Shown piece after piece: positions 27,165-37,335 of a stretch of DNA of 46,535 nucleotides. How positions within the stretch are numbered: the first letter of the stretch is position 1; each line of letters begins with the position of its first letter. The notes under the pieces were generated by a model. That model ran no database searches. It saw only the letters and a list, made by a program, of their open reading frames with translations, and was not told the origin of the DNA. The DNA is taken from contig CALMVL010000017.1 of NCBI GenBank assembly GCA_937873265.1, forward strand, positions 1 through 46,535. The letters run 5' to 3'. Both the position numbers and the translations under genes were made by a program. The stretch comes from an uncultured Granulicella sp. Its GTDB lineage: Bacteria; Acidobacteriota; Terriglobia; Terriglobales; Acidobacteriaceae.

Positions 27165-29256
27165 TTTCCTCTTTGAGATTGGCTTGGAAGAGATTCCCGC
27201 ACGCATGATCGCCGGGGCGCAGGCGGAGCTGACTCGCCGCGTCGTGGAGCTGCTCCGCCACGAGCGCCTGCTGGCCGGGGCTCCCACGATTCGCAGCTTC
27301 GCCACCCCGCGCCGCCTGGCCGTGCTGGTCGCAGACGTGGCGGAGCTGCAGGACGACCTCAGTGAAGAGGTGCTCGGCCCATCGGTGAAAGTGGCGTATC
27401 GGAATGGGGCTCCTACCCCGGCCGCGGTGGCCTTTGCGCGCAAGAACGGTGTGGAAGTTGATGCTTTGGCGACCGTTTCGACTGCCAAAGGCGACTACCT
27501 GGCAGCACGCCGGATCAAGTCCGGCAAGCTGGCTTCGGAGCTGCTTGCAGCCGAGATACCTCAGCTGCTTGCACAGATTTCCTGGCCCAAACAGATGTAC
27601 TGGCGTCCCGGCCGGCCGGAGCGTTTCGTGCGTCCGGTGCGCTGGATGCTCGGGCTGCTGGGCAGCACCACGGTGCCCATCGAGTTCGGAGGGTTTGTGG
27701 CCGGCAACGTGACGTACGGTCATCGCGTGCTGGCTGGCAATGCGCCACTTCTGATCGAAGCGCCCGCCGCCTACGAGCCGGCACTCCTGGCGGGCTTTGT
27801 CGTCGCCGAGGTGGAGGTCCGCCGCCAGCGCATTCGGAAAGCGCTCGACCGTGTGTGCCGCACCATCCCCGGTGCGCGCTGGCGCGAGGACCACGAGCTT
27901 ATTGAGAGCGTGACGCAGCTGACGGAGTGGCCATCCGTCTTGCTTGGCGGTTTCGAGCCTGAGTTCCTCGAGCTCCCCGACGAAGTTCTGGTGACCGTCA
28001 TGCGCGACCACCAGAAGTACTTCGCCGTCGAGGACGCCGAGGGCAAGCTGCTGCCCCACTTTCTTGCCGTTCTGAACACCGAGTCCGATGCCGGCGGTGA
28101 AGCCATCATCCGCCATGGCAACGAGCGCGTTCTGCGCGCGCGGTTCTCGGACGCTCGCTTTTTCTGGCAGTTCGACCAGCGCATCCCGCTCGTCGGCCGG
28201 GAAGCGCTGCTGGAGCACGTCACCTTCCAGCGCGACCTGGGCAGCTACGCACAGAAATCGGCCCGCGTGCGTGTGGTGGCCGCGGCGCTCGCAGCAAAGT
28301 GCGCCGGCGTTGTCGACCAGGCCGCCGTCGACCAGGCCTCCCGCCTGCTCAAGACCGACCTCACCACAGAACTCGTCAAGGAGTTCACCGAGTTACAGGG
28401 AATCATCGGCGGCCTCTACGCCCGCGCCCAAGGGGTGGGCGAGCTGGCCGCAGCCGCCATCTACGACCAGTACCGCCCCGCCTCGATGGAGGACCGGATT
28501 CCACGGACGGCGGAGGGGCAGATCGTCGGCCTCGCCGACCGTGCCGACACCGTCGCCGGCATGTTCGGCCTGGGTATGGAGCCGACCGGATCCAAGGATC
28601 CCTTCGCCCTTCGCCGAGCTGCCAATGGCGTTATCAAAATTCTTGCCGAGGGAAGCGTTGCGCTCAGCCTCCCGGAGATCGCCGAAACAGCGGCGGAAGG
28701 CCACTTCGAGCTCATCGGCCGGATGCTCGCCTTCTTCCGCGAACGGCTGGAGTTCTACCTGCGCGAGGTCAAGGGGCAGAGCTATGACGTAATCGCCGCC
28801 GTCCTGGCTGCGGGTGCAAACGACGTACGGGACGCCAGCGCGCGCGCCGAGGCCGTGAGCTCGGTTCGAAACGCCGAGGAGGGTGGCGACTTCGTCGCGC
28901 TGAGCGCTGCTTTCAAGCGCATGCGAAATATTCTCGAGCAGGCGCGCGACAAGGGTCTTGTGATCCCCGATGTGGTCCATCCGACCCTGCTGCTTGAACC
29001 CGAGGAGACTGCACTGGCCGAGCGCTCTGCCGATCTCGCGACGCAGGTAGAGGCGCTGCGCTCGCACCGAGACTATGTGGCGGCGCTTCGCGCGATTGCC
29101 ACGCTGCGGACGCAGGTGGATGCCTTCTTCGATGCCGTGATGGTGATGGTTCCGGAAGGGGCCGTGCGCGCCAACCGCCTGGCCCTGATCGCACGCGTAC
29201 TGGCCGACTTTTCGCGTATCGCCGACTTTTCGGAGATTGTGGTCGCCGGCAGCTAG
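27157..29256 (+). CDS. glyS: Glycyl-tRNA synthetase beta subunit
   Basis: [18 protein letters not shown]..., [47 protein letters not shown]. Confidence 0.98.
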
Positions 29257-29789
29257 TGCGCCGGCGTCGCCTGAGCGGTGACCAGCACAAACCGATCCGG
29301 CTCCCTGCGACAGGTCGAGTCTGAGGAGCTTTGGAGCACGGTGCCGTCGGCAAACGTGAGCGATCGCAACTGTACCCAGCGCACGCTGCTCATACCGTCT
29401 ACCCACACGCCAAACTGCCGAAGACTGAGTCTGCTGGCTTCACGACTGAGGCGGAACTCCTTCTCCACGTCCGCCGGTGGAGTCGCGACCAGCAGCGCGC
29501 GCAACGATCCGTCCGTTCCCCGAACCGTAATCTCGGCGCTCTCAATCCGTCGCTCATCGGGCGGCGTAAACGTGATCTCAAGGTATTGGGACGAACCGGG
29601 CGAGCGACGGTCGCCAACGCGAAGGGCTTGTAAACCCGGTCTCTGCCGCACCGAAAAGTCGACGGGGCAGGCTGCCGGCGCCGTCGGGGGCAGATCCATG
29701 ACGTGCGCGGGTGCTTGTGCCTGGGCCTGGGCCGACCCGACCACCATGGCCAATGAAGTCGTGAGAAGAGCGGCGGTAGAGACGCGCAT
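29253..29789 (-). CDS. Hypothetical exported protein
   Basis: Signal peptide MRVSTAALLTTSLAMVVGSAQAQAQA; start set at MRVS. Confidence 0.7.
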   Translation of the reverse strand: MRVSTAALLTTSLAMVVGSAQAQAQAPAHVMDLPPTAPAACPVDFSVRQRPGLQALRVGDRRSPGSSQYLEITFTPPDERRIESAEITVRGTDGSLRALLVATPPADVEKEFRLSREASRLSLRQFGVWVDGMSSVRWVQLRSLTFADGTVLQSSSDSTCRREPDRFVLVTAQATPAH

Positions 29790-29869
29790 GGGGCCTCCTG
29801 CGTTCCGAATACGAAGACGATACGCCGGCTCTGTCGCGCTCGCAAGAGCACCGCTGTTTCGACCTACAC

Positions 29870-30595
29870 CTACGTCAGGCGCTGCAGTTGCGCGATCAAC
29901 TTTTCTGCCAGCGGCTCGCCCGATTCGGTCCATAGCAGCCGGCTCGAGATGCCGCAGTGCTTCTCAACCGAAAGCGTAAACGCGAGCAGCATCTCGATGT
30001 TGCGCCGCACGTACTGTGCCTCTTCGCTCAGGTCCGCCTCGCCGGCCCCATGTGCCGGGGACCGAAATGCCAGCACATTGCTCGACCCTTCGGCTTCTTC
30101 CTTGTCGGCTTCTTGGTCGCCGTCGAGCGTCCAGGGGTAATCCAGTCCAAGGTCGACCCGGATGTGCCCGTTCTGCTCGTAGTCGCCCTCGTCAAAGCGA
30201 GGCCCGAAGCCAAGGATCCGCACCGTGGCCGGTTGTGGCCGCCAGATCGTGTCGAGCCCGATCTCCTCGCCCTGGCCGCTGTCCGGCATCCACAGCTTCC
30301 AGCGCATTTCGAACTCGTATGCCATGTCGTCGTGCATCTGCTCGGTCGCTTCGGCGATGGCCGCATCGATTGCCGCCGCGGCCGTGTCCTGGTTCTCTTC
30401 GGCGCGTTCGTCATTCACGTAAACACGCTGGTAGGTGGGCGCCTCGCTGAAGGAGATCGGGTAAGCGGCAGCGGCGGAGACGCGAGGCTCACCACTGATG
30501 CGGGCAAACTGCCGAAGTACGCAGGTGAGCGCCGCCGGCAGCGAGTCGAGGCGGAAATTGGGGAACCAGAGGCTGAGATATAGCTGATCGGCCAT
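29870..30595 (-). CDS. Conserved hypothetical protein
   Basis: Complete 241-aa ORF with codon-biased, non-repetitive sequence (MADQLYLSLWFPNFRLDSLPAALTCVLRQF...). Confidence 0.75.
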   Translation of the reverse strand: MADQLYLSLWFPNFRLDSLPAALTCVLRQFARISGEPRVSAAAAYPISFSEAPTYQRVYVNDERAEENQDTAAAAIDAAIAEATEQMHDDMAYEFEMRWKLWMPDSGQGEEIGLDTIWRPQPATVRILGFGPRFDEGDYEQNGHIRVDLGLDYPWTLDGDQEADKEEAEGSSNVLAFRSPAHGAGEADLSEEAQYVRRNIEMLLAFTLSVEKHCGISSRLLWTESGEPLAEKLIAQLQRLT

Positions 30596-30645
30596 GGCTC
30601 CAGTTTAGTGCTTCCCCCGCTCGCGCATCCGGCAGCCCGACACGG

Positions 30646-33153
30646 ATGAGAAGATGGTGGAGGCAGGGAAGCGGATACGTGCAGGTTTCGATCGAGAGGC
30701 TGCGAGTTTGGCTGGTGCTGGGCACCGGCGTGCTCGTCGCGGTCGTCGCAGGCTTTCTCGGGTACGCGCACTTCGCGGCGCACCGGTTTCTCCACGACCT
30801 GCCGGGACGTCTCGGCGCCGAGATCTCGCGCGAGGCCAACGGCTTCACCTACTCGCAGTCGAACGGCAAGCGCACCCTGTACACCATCCATGCCGCACGG
30901 TTTGTGCAGCGCAAGAACAACGTCGTGGTGCTGCATGACGTCGGAATCGTGCTCTACGATACGACCAACCGGACGAACCGCATCTACGGCAAGGAGTTCG
31001 AGTATGACCAGAGCTCCGGTGTTTTGCGGGCCGAGGGGCAGGTCTTCCTGGATCTTGCCGCGCCCGCTCCGCCGGACGCGAAGGCGCGCGCCTCCTATGC
31101 GGCGGGTGATTCGCCGACTGCAACGGCGAGCGCCCGTTCGGCCGGGCAGCAGGTCATCCACGTCAAGACCAGCGGCGTCGTCTTTGCCCAGAAAGAGGCG
31201 CTGGCCACCACCGATCAGCAGCTGGAGTTTACGTACGGCGACGTCCAGGGCAGCGCGGTCGGCGCGGAGTTCCACTCCGACACGGGAGCGACCCTGCTTC
31301 GATCGCAGGTGCGGCTGAACGCCACGCGTGGCAGCCGGCCGGTGCGGCTCATCGCGGATCGGGCCGAACTCGACCGGCAGCAGCAGCAGGTGCAGCTGGA
31401 GCGCGCCCAAGCGACGCTGGCCGGCGATTCCCGAGGCGCGAACGGGGAACAGACCGCCAGCGCCGACCACGCCACCGTCCTGCTGCGGACGGCGACCTCG
31501 CCCGAGCGCATCCACGCCGAAGGTTCCGTGCTGCTGACCGCCCGCGGCGCAACGGTGCGAGCGGAACGCGGCAGGATGGTGCTGGGCGCCTCCGATCAGC
31601 CCCAGTCGGCTGATCTCGAAGGGAACGTTCGTTACGTCTCGGACCAGGCAAACCGTCACGTGGAGGCCACGGCAGCCACCACCCATGCACGCTTCGGCGC
31701 AGTCGGCGAGCTGGACCGGCTCCTTCTGGCTGGCGGGGCCACGGCCCAGCAGCGCGAGTCCCCAGGCAGCTCCGGGCAGGGACGCGCCGCAGACCGTACC
31801 CTCACCGCCCAGCAGATCGACCTGGCGTTTGCCGGGTCGATTGGACAGCAGCGGCGATGGGTCAAGGTGGCGACCGCAACCGGAGCGGCCCACCTCGTCA
31901 CGCACGAACTGGCCGGAGCACCGCCGGCGCAGTCAACCGGCGAACTCGGGGCTGACACCCTGATTGCGCATCTCCGCGAGACAGCCGGCCAGGCCGCCAC
32001 GCGCGAGGAACTCGTCACGGTCGACGGCAACGGACACACCATGGTTCGACGCCTCACAGCGGCCGGTGCTGATGCAAAGAGCTTCGGAGATACGCTCCAC
32101 GCCAGCTTCACGCCCGCCGGTAACGCATCGCAGTCGGCCAAAGCCGGCGCCGCGCAGACCGTACAGTCGGCCGAGCAGATCGGGCACGTTCAAGTCGAGC
32201 AGAGGTCCCCCGCAAAGGGTAGCCGCGCCGCCAGCCTGAGCCACGCCACAGCCGAGCGCTTGATCTATGACGGTGCCACTGACCAGGCCACCCTCGTCGG
32301 CACCGTCCAGGTCACCCGGGTGGACAGCTTGCTCTGGGCCGACCGCGTCACGCTCGGGGAGGACACCGGTGATACGGCTGCGGACGGAACGGTCAAGCTC
32401 AGTTACCGTGCCAGTCCCACTGCCGAGCCGGTGCAGGTGTTCGCTACGGCGGCCCGGCTTCAGCACGACTCCGGCCTCGCCACCTTCTTGGGCAGCACAG
32501 CCACACCCGCGCGCATGTGGCAGGGGGGGTCTGCCATTGAGGCGCCCATCATCGAACTTCGCCAGCGCGAGCAGACCCTGTTCGCCCATGCAGCACCCGG
32601 CCAGAGCAGCCCCGCCGTGCGAACCGTGCTCGCAAATACGCCCGCTCCCACGGCCACGGCGAGTCCAAAGCGCCGCGCAACTCCGGCCGTGCGTGTCCTC
32701 AGTCGCGATCTTCTTTACGCCGACGCAACCCGAACCGCGACCTTTACCGGCAGCGTCGAGATGACGGAAGCGGACATGGAGATCCATGCGACCGAGGCCC
32801 TGGTGTATCTTTCCCCGAAGACGACGCCCGCAAACCACGCCCTGAATACCGCAACTCCGTTTCCCGGCGGGGGTTCGCTTGACCATATCGTCGCCACCGG
32901 CGCCATCCGCGTCGAGCAGCCGGGCAGGGAAGCGATCGGTGACCGCCTCGTCTATACCGCGAGCGACCGCGTGTCGGTGCTTACCGGCAGCGTGGCAAAG
33001 CCGCCCGTCGTCACCGACGGAGAGAACGGAACCGTGAGCGGAGCGGCGATCCGCTTCCTGCCGGGCGATAATGGCCAGAACAGTGTTGTGGTCTCGGGTG
33101 GCGGAAACTCCCAGCCCAGGGTTCGGTCGCAGACGCGGGGCAGGCAGCCATAG
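30646..33153 (+). CDS. Fused LptC-LptA/OstA-like LPS transport protein
   Basis: N-terminal TM helix plus LptC-like segment ([24 protein letters not shown]...[25 protein letters not shown]) and later OstA-like repeats ([64 protein letters not shown]); adjacent to lptB. Confidence 0.82.
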   Translation: MRRWWRQGSGYVQVSIERLRVWLVLGTGVLVAVVAGFLGYAHFAAHRFLHDLPGRLGAEISREANGFTYSQSNGKRTLYTIHAARFVQRKNNVVVLHDVGIVLYDTTNRTNRIYGKEFEYDQSSGVLRAEGQVFLDLAAPAPPDAKARASYAAGDSPTATASARSAGQQVIHVKTSGVVFAQKEALATTDQQLEFTYGDVQGSAVGAEFHSDTGATLLRSQVRLNATRGSRPVRLIADRAELDRQQQQVQLERAQATLAGDSRGANGEQTASADHATVLLRTATSPERIHAEGSVLLTARGATVRAERGRMVLGASDQPQSADLEGNVRYVSDQANRHVEATAATTHARFGAVGELDRLLLAGGATAQQRESPGSSGQGRAADRTLTAQQIDLAFAGSIGQQRRWVKVATATGAAHLVTHELAGAPPAQSTGELGADTLIAHLRETAGQAATREELVTVDGNGHTMVRRLTAAGADAKSFGDTLHASFTPAGNASQSAKAGAAQTVQSAEQIGHVQVEQRSPAKGSRAASLSHATAERLIYDGATDQATLVGTVQVTRVDSLLWADRVTLGEDTGDTAADGTVKLSYRASPTAEPVQVFATAARLQHDSGLATFLGSTATPARMWQGGSAIEAPIIELRQREQTLFAHAAPGQSSPAVRTVLANTPAPTATASPKRRATPAVRVLSRDLLYADATRTATFTGSVEMTEADMEIHATEALVYLSPKTTPANHALNTATPFPGGGSLDHIVATGAIRVEQPGREAIGDRLVYTASDRVSVLTGSVAKPPVVTDGENGTVSGAAIRFLPGDNGQNSVVVSGGGNSQPRVRSQTRGRQP

Positions 33154-33172
33154 CTCGGAGCAAGCGCTTTTG

Positions 33173-33901
33173 ATGGAACAGCTGTCAACAGAGGAGATCG
33201 GCAAGTCGTACGGTGGTCGCCAGGTGGTGCGCGGCGTCAGCCTAAACATCAATCGCGGCGAGGTCGTGGGCCTGCTTGGGCCGAACGGCGCCGGCAAAAC
33301 CACCAGCTTTTACATGATCGTCGGCCTCGTTCGGCCGGACACCGGCCGCGTACTCGCCGATGGCCACGACATCTCTCGCCTGCCGATGTATCTCCGCGCG
33401 CGCAACTACGGCATCAGCTATCTCCCGCAGGAGCCTTCTGTCTTCCGCAAGCTGTCGGTCGAAGACAACATCCTTGCCGTGCTCGAAGCGCAGCAGCTCA
33501 GCTGGGAAGGCCGGCGCACCCGCACCGAGCGGCTCATCGAAGATCTGAACCTCGGCCACGTGCGTAAAACAAAGGGATACGCGCTCTCGGGGGGCGAGCG
33601 TCGACGAGTTGAGATCGCTCGCTGCCTCGCTATCGAGCCCGCGTTCATCCTGCTCGACGAACCGTTCTCCGGCATTGACCCGATCGCCGTACTTGACCTG
33701 CAGGAGATTATCTTCGGGCTCAAGCGCAGCGGCATCGGGGTCCTCATCACCGACCACAATGTTCGCGAGACGCTTTCGGTGACTGATCGGGCGTACATCA
33801 TTGCCGAAGGCCGCATCTTTCGCGCCGGAACGCCGGGCGATCTTGGGCGCGATCCTGAGGTGAAACGAATCTACCTGGGCGAAAAGTTCTCGATGGGCTA
33901 G
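33173..33901 (+). CDS. lptB: LPS export ABC transporter ATP-binding protein LptB
   Basis: [64 protein letters not shown]. Confidence 0.96.
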   Translation: MEQLSTEEIGKSYGGRQVVRGVSLNINRGEVVGLLGPNGAGKTTSFYMIVGLVRPDTGRVLADGHDISRLPMYLRARNYGISYLPQEPSVFRKLSVEDNILAVLEAQQLSWEGRRTRTERLIEDLNLGHVRKTKGYALSGGERRRVEIARCLAIEPAFILLDEPFSGIDPIAVLDLQEIIFGLKRSGIGVLITDHNVRETLSVTDRAYIIAEGRIFRAGTPGDLGRDPEVKRIYLGEKFSMG

Positions 33902-34137
33902 TCCCAAAGGAGCACAACACGGGAGAAAAGTTCCATTTCGGAACGGGGTACAACTTCCGTGGGAATCGGGGTACACCGATGCGTCTGGCCGGGCGCGGCA
34001 GCCGCAGTACACTCACAGCAAGGAAGGCTACCGCGGATGTAGACTGATCGCCGAAGCGGCGTACCGGTCGTTCACGGACCCGCCGGAAACATCCCGCGCA
34101 CGCTCCGGCGCGGAAGCAGAGATCGCGAGAGGACCCG

Positions 34138-35835
34138 TTGCTACTTCAGCCCAAGCTCAACCTGAAAGTCTCCCAGCGCCAGATCCTTACCCCAGGTCTG
34201 GTCCAGATGGTCAGCGTGCTGGCGCTCAACAAGCTTGAGCTGAAGGAGATGATCAACACCGAGATGATCGAAAATCCGGTGCTCGAAGAGCTGGACCCCA
34301 TCGATGCGCCCCTTGAGGAACTTGCAGGTCTGGAAGGCGATCGCGAACGCTCCGCCGAAGAGGTCGCCCTCGAAAAGGACCGAGTCGAAAAGGACCCCTT
34401 CGACGAGATCGATTTTGGCAGCTATTTCCAGGACTACCTCGATCCCGGGTACCGCACCGGATCGACAATGGAAGATTACGACAAGCCCTCGTTTGAGCAC
34501 TTCCTCTCCGCCCCAAGCTCGCTCAGCGACCATCTTGTCTGGCAGCTCGGGTCGATGACCGTGGATCCCGAGCTCCGCACCGCCGCCGAGCTGGTGATCG
34601 GCAATCTGGATGAGTGCGGCTACCTGACCGCCAGCGACGAAGAACTTGCGCAGGCGCTCGTCCAGATGCGCGCTCCGGCCCGCTCGCAGCCTATCCCGTT
34701 CGAACGTGGCGTTCGGAACCGCTTTTCCGGCGAGGTGTGGGATGCGATGCGCTCCGCTGAGCCGACTGACGGAGCCGCGGACCTTCGCTCGCTCGCCGCC
34801 GGCGCGGACGAAGAGCACGCTCGCCTCCTGTCCATCGTCGCTGCTGCCCGCGAGCTTGTCCACGGCCTCGACCCGATCGGCGTCGCTGCGCGCGACCTGC
34901 GCGAGTGCATGCTGATTCAGATTGCCGCTCGTCGTCGGGAGCTGGACTTGGCCGTGCAGCGCAGCACGCGCGGCGCCAGCGTTCATGGCAACGCCCTCGA
35001 ACAGGCGGGCGCACTGAATAGTACGGAAGCCCGCTTGCTCAAAATAGCCGAGCACATCGTCAGCCACTGCCTTCATTTGCTGCTGAAGAAAGACATGCGG
35101 GAACTGACCCGTAATTGCGGCCGCAGCGCGGAGGAGGTGCAGGCGGCCGTCGATCTGCTGCGCACCCTTGACCCCCGCCCCGGGCAGCGCTACAACGAAA
35201 CCCAGACCCGCCTGATCGAACCGGACGTTGCCTTCGTTAAGCGCGATGGCGAGTACGTCGTGCTTATGAACGAAGAGGATATGCCCACGCTGCGCCTCAA
35301 CCAGGGCTACCGCCGCATGATGGGTCAGAAGCAGACCGAAAAAGAGGTTCGGGAGTACGTCAAAGAACGGTACAAGTCCGCGATCCAGCTGCTGCGGAAC
35401 ATCGAGCAGCGCAAGAACACCATCGTGCGCACCTGCGAGGTCATCGTTCGCCGCCAGATCGACTTCCTCGAGCACGGCGTCGATCGTCTTCATCCGATGA
35501 TGATCAAGGAGGTCGCCGAAGAGATAGGCGTTCATCCCTCCACAGTCAGCCGCGCCGTCGCCAACAAATATGTACACACCTCCCAGGGCGTCTTCGAACT
35601 TCGCTTCTTCTTTTCGGAAGGTGTCAACGGTCCCGAGGGCGGCGACCTTCCGCTCGTCTTGCTGAAGCGCCGCGTAAAGAAGCTGATCGAGGAGGAGGAC
35701 GAACGCAAGCCGCTCACCGACGATCAACTGGCGGCCAAGTTGCAGGACGAAGGCATCCAGGTCACCCGCCGCACCGTCGCGAAATACCGGGAAGACATGC
35801 AGATCCCCAGCACACACCAACGCCGGGTCCGCTAG
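34138..35835 (+). CDS. rpoN: RNA polymerase sigma-54 factor RpoN
   Basis: LNLKVSQRQILTPGLVQMVSVLALNKLEL, IGVHPSTVSRAVANKYVHTSQGVFELRFFFSEGV, RpoN box VTRRTVAKYRE; TTG start. Confidence 0.97.
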   Translation: MLLQPKLNLKVSQRQILTPGLVQMVSVLALNKLELKEMINTEMIENPVLEELDPIDAPLEELAGLEGDRERSAEEVALEKDRVEKDPFDEIDFGSYFQDYLDPGYRTGSTMEDYDKPSFEHFLSAPSSLSDHLVWQLGSMTVDPELRTAAELVIGNLDECGYLTASDEELAQALVQMRAPARSQPIPFERGVRNRFSGEVWDAMRSAEPTDGAADLRSLAAGADEEHARLLSIVAAARELVHGLDPIGVAARDLRECMLIQIAARRRELDLAVQRSTRGASVHGNALEQAGALNSTEARLLKIAEHIVSHCLHLLLKKDMRELTRNCGRSAEEVQAAVDLLRTLDPRPGQRYNETQTRLIEPDVAFVKRDGEYVVLMNEEDMPTLRLNQGYRRMMGQKQTEKEVREYVKERYKSAIQLLRNIEQRKNTIVRTCEVIVRRQIDFLEHGVDRLHPMMIKEVAEEIGVHPSTVSRAVANKYVHTSQGVFELRFFFSEGVNGPEGGDLPLVLLKRRVKKLIEEEDERKPLTDDQLAAKLQDEGIQVTRRTVAKYREDMQIPSTHQRRVR

Positions 35836-35880
35836 ACGGCATCCAAACGCTCTGTATCAGGGAGCCAGAAGGAGCGTTGG

Positions 35881-36249
35881 ATGAAGATTGAGTACACAGG
35901 GCGGCAGTTTACCGTGACGGCCAAGCTTCGGCAGCAGGCCGAGGCGGCGTTTGAGCAGATCGGTAAGATGACCAGTGACAGCGCCTCCGCGCACGTCATC
36001 CTCACCGTGGACAAGTACCGGCAAATTGCTGAAGTGACTCTGGCGACACGCACCCAGGAATACGTCGCGACCTGCGAGTCCGACCAGATGGAGACCGCTC
36101 TGCATGACGCCCTCGCCAAGATCGAGCAGCAGGTGATCCGGTACAAGGGCAAGCGAAGCACGGTGAAACGGCATCCGCACCTCGATGCGAGCGATGTCGA
36201 TCTGACAGATGCCGCCGCAAAGCCGGTTGGGGAAATCAAGACGGTCTAG
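35881..36249 (+). CDS. hpf: Ribosome hibernation promoting factor / RaiA (short form)
   Basis: MKIEYTGRQFTVTAKLRQQAEAAFEQI...YVATCESDQMETALHDALAKIEQQVIRYKGK; downstream of rpoN. Confidence 0.93.
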   Translation: MKIEYTGRQFTVTAKLRQQAEAAFEQIGKMTSDSASAHVILTVDKYRQIAEVTLATRTQEYVATCESDQMETALHDALAKIEQQVIRYKGKRSTVKRHPHLDASDVDLTDAAAKPVGEIKTV

Positions 36250-36264
36250 GCAAGACGGTCTAGG
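36237..36264 (+). repeat. Perfect 14-bp tandem duplication over the hpf stop codon
   Basis: CAAGACGGTCTAGG repeated twice back to back. Confidence 0.9.
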
Positions 36265-36269
36265 GGGGC

Positions 36270-36309
36270 CGCCTGCTGCGACCCGGGGGATGCCCGGCCG
36301 CAGCAGGCG
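36270..36309 (+). promoter_or_regulatory. Strong hairpin immediately before the rapZ start
   Basis: CGCCTGCTGCG (36270-36280) / CGCAGCAGGCG (36299-36309), with a further inner CCCGG pairing; no T-tract. Confidence 0.55.
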
Positions 36310-37281
36310 ATGCTACGATTCCTCATGCCCGCAAAGCGGACGATCGACCCAAAAACCTCCAGGCGAGCCAACTCGCGAAAACTGACGGACGGGCCATCGC
36401 ACAAAACGTCCGCTGGGGATCCAAACAAGCAAAAAGAATTGGTCATCGTCACCGGGCTGTCGGGCTCGGGCAAGCTCTCCGCCCTGAAGGCGTTTGAAGA
36501 TCTGGGCTATCACGCCGTTGACAACCTTCCCCTGGAGCTGGTGCCGCAGTTTGCCGAGCTCGTGAAGCGGTCCGGCGGGATGGAACGCGCTGTGCTCGTC
36601 ATCGACGCCCGCGAGGGCACATGGCTTGAGCACTTCCCAGCCATGCTCAAGAAGGTTCGACGTCTGCTCTCCACCCGTGTCGTCTACCTCGAGGCGAACG
36701 ACGACGCCCTCATCCGCCGCTTCTCCGAGACACGCCGGCCTCATCCCCTTGGCCGGAGCGAGACGGTCCTCGAAGCGATCCAAGCCGAACGCCAGCGCCT
36801 CGATCCCATCCGCAACGTCGCCGACATCATCCTCGACACCACCAAATTCAATGTTCACGAGCTTCGCGCGCACATCAACGCGCAGTTCGAACGCGAAACC
36901 AGCGATCGCAATCTCACCATTTCCGTCAATAGCTTCGGCTTCAAGAATGGCGTTCCCAGCGAAGCCGATCTCGTCTTCGACGTCCGTTTCCTGCCGAACC
37001 CGCACTTTGTCCCGGAGTTCCGCAAGCTTACCGGCCGCCACCCCAGCGTCGCCGCCTACGTGCGGCACTCGCCTCAGACCAAGCAGTTCCTCGAAAAGGT
37101 CACCGACATGCTCGAGTTTCTGTTGCCCAACTACATTAAGGAGGGCAAAAGCTACCTCACCGTCGCGTTCGGCTGCACCGGTGGCCAGCATCGCTCGGTC
37201 TTTATCGCCGAAGAGGTCCGAAAGCGCCTTGCTGCCGACGGGTATCGTGTCAAGTCACAGCATCGGGACATGCCCCGGTGA
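36310..37281 (+). CDS. rapZ: RNase adapter protein RapZ / YvcJ-type nucleotide-binding protein (ATG at 36325 also possible)
   Basis: VIVTGLSGSGKLSALKAFEDLGYHAVDNLPLELVPQ, FLPNPHFVPEFRKLTG, LTVAFGCTGGQHRSVFIAE. Confidence 0.95.
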   Translation: MLRFLMPAKRTIDPKTSRRANSRKLTDGPSHKTSAGDPNKQKELVIVTGLSGSGKLSALKAFEDLGYHAVDNLPLELVPQFAELVKRSGGMERAVLVIDAREGTWLEHFPAMLKKVRRLLSTRVVYLEANDDALIRRFSETRRPHPLGRSETVLEAIQAERQRLDPIRNVADIILDTTKFNVHELRAHINAQFERETSDRNLTISVNSFGFKNGVPSEADLVFDVRFLPNPHFVPEFRKLTGRHPSVAAYVRHSPQTKQFLEKVTDMLEFLLPNYIKEGKSYLTVAFGCTGGQHRSVFIAEEVRKRLAADGYRVKSQHRDMPR

Positions 37282-37335
37282 GACTCCGTCGAATGCGGTC
37301 GCGTCTCCAAATAATGGGCGCTGGACGATGAGGAA

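Noticed and set aside
30415-31905. 496-aa minus-strand ORF over the lptCA-like gene
   Set aside because: Shadow ORF with Gly/Arg-rich composition; overlaps two better supported genes
34141-35820. 559-aa minus-strand ORF antisense to rpoN
   Set aside because: Phase-aligned shadow ORF of rpoN; no recognisable domain
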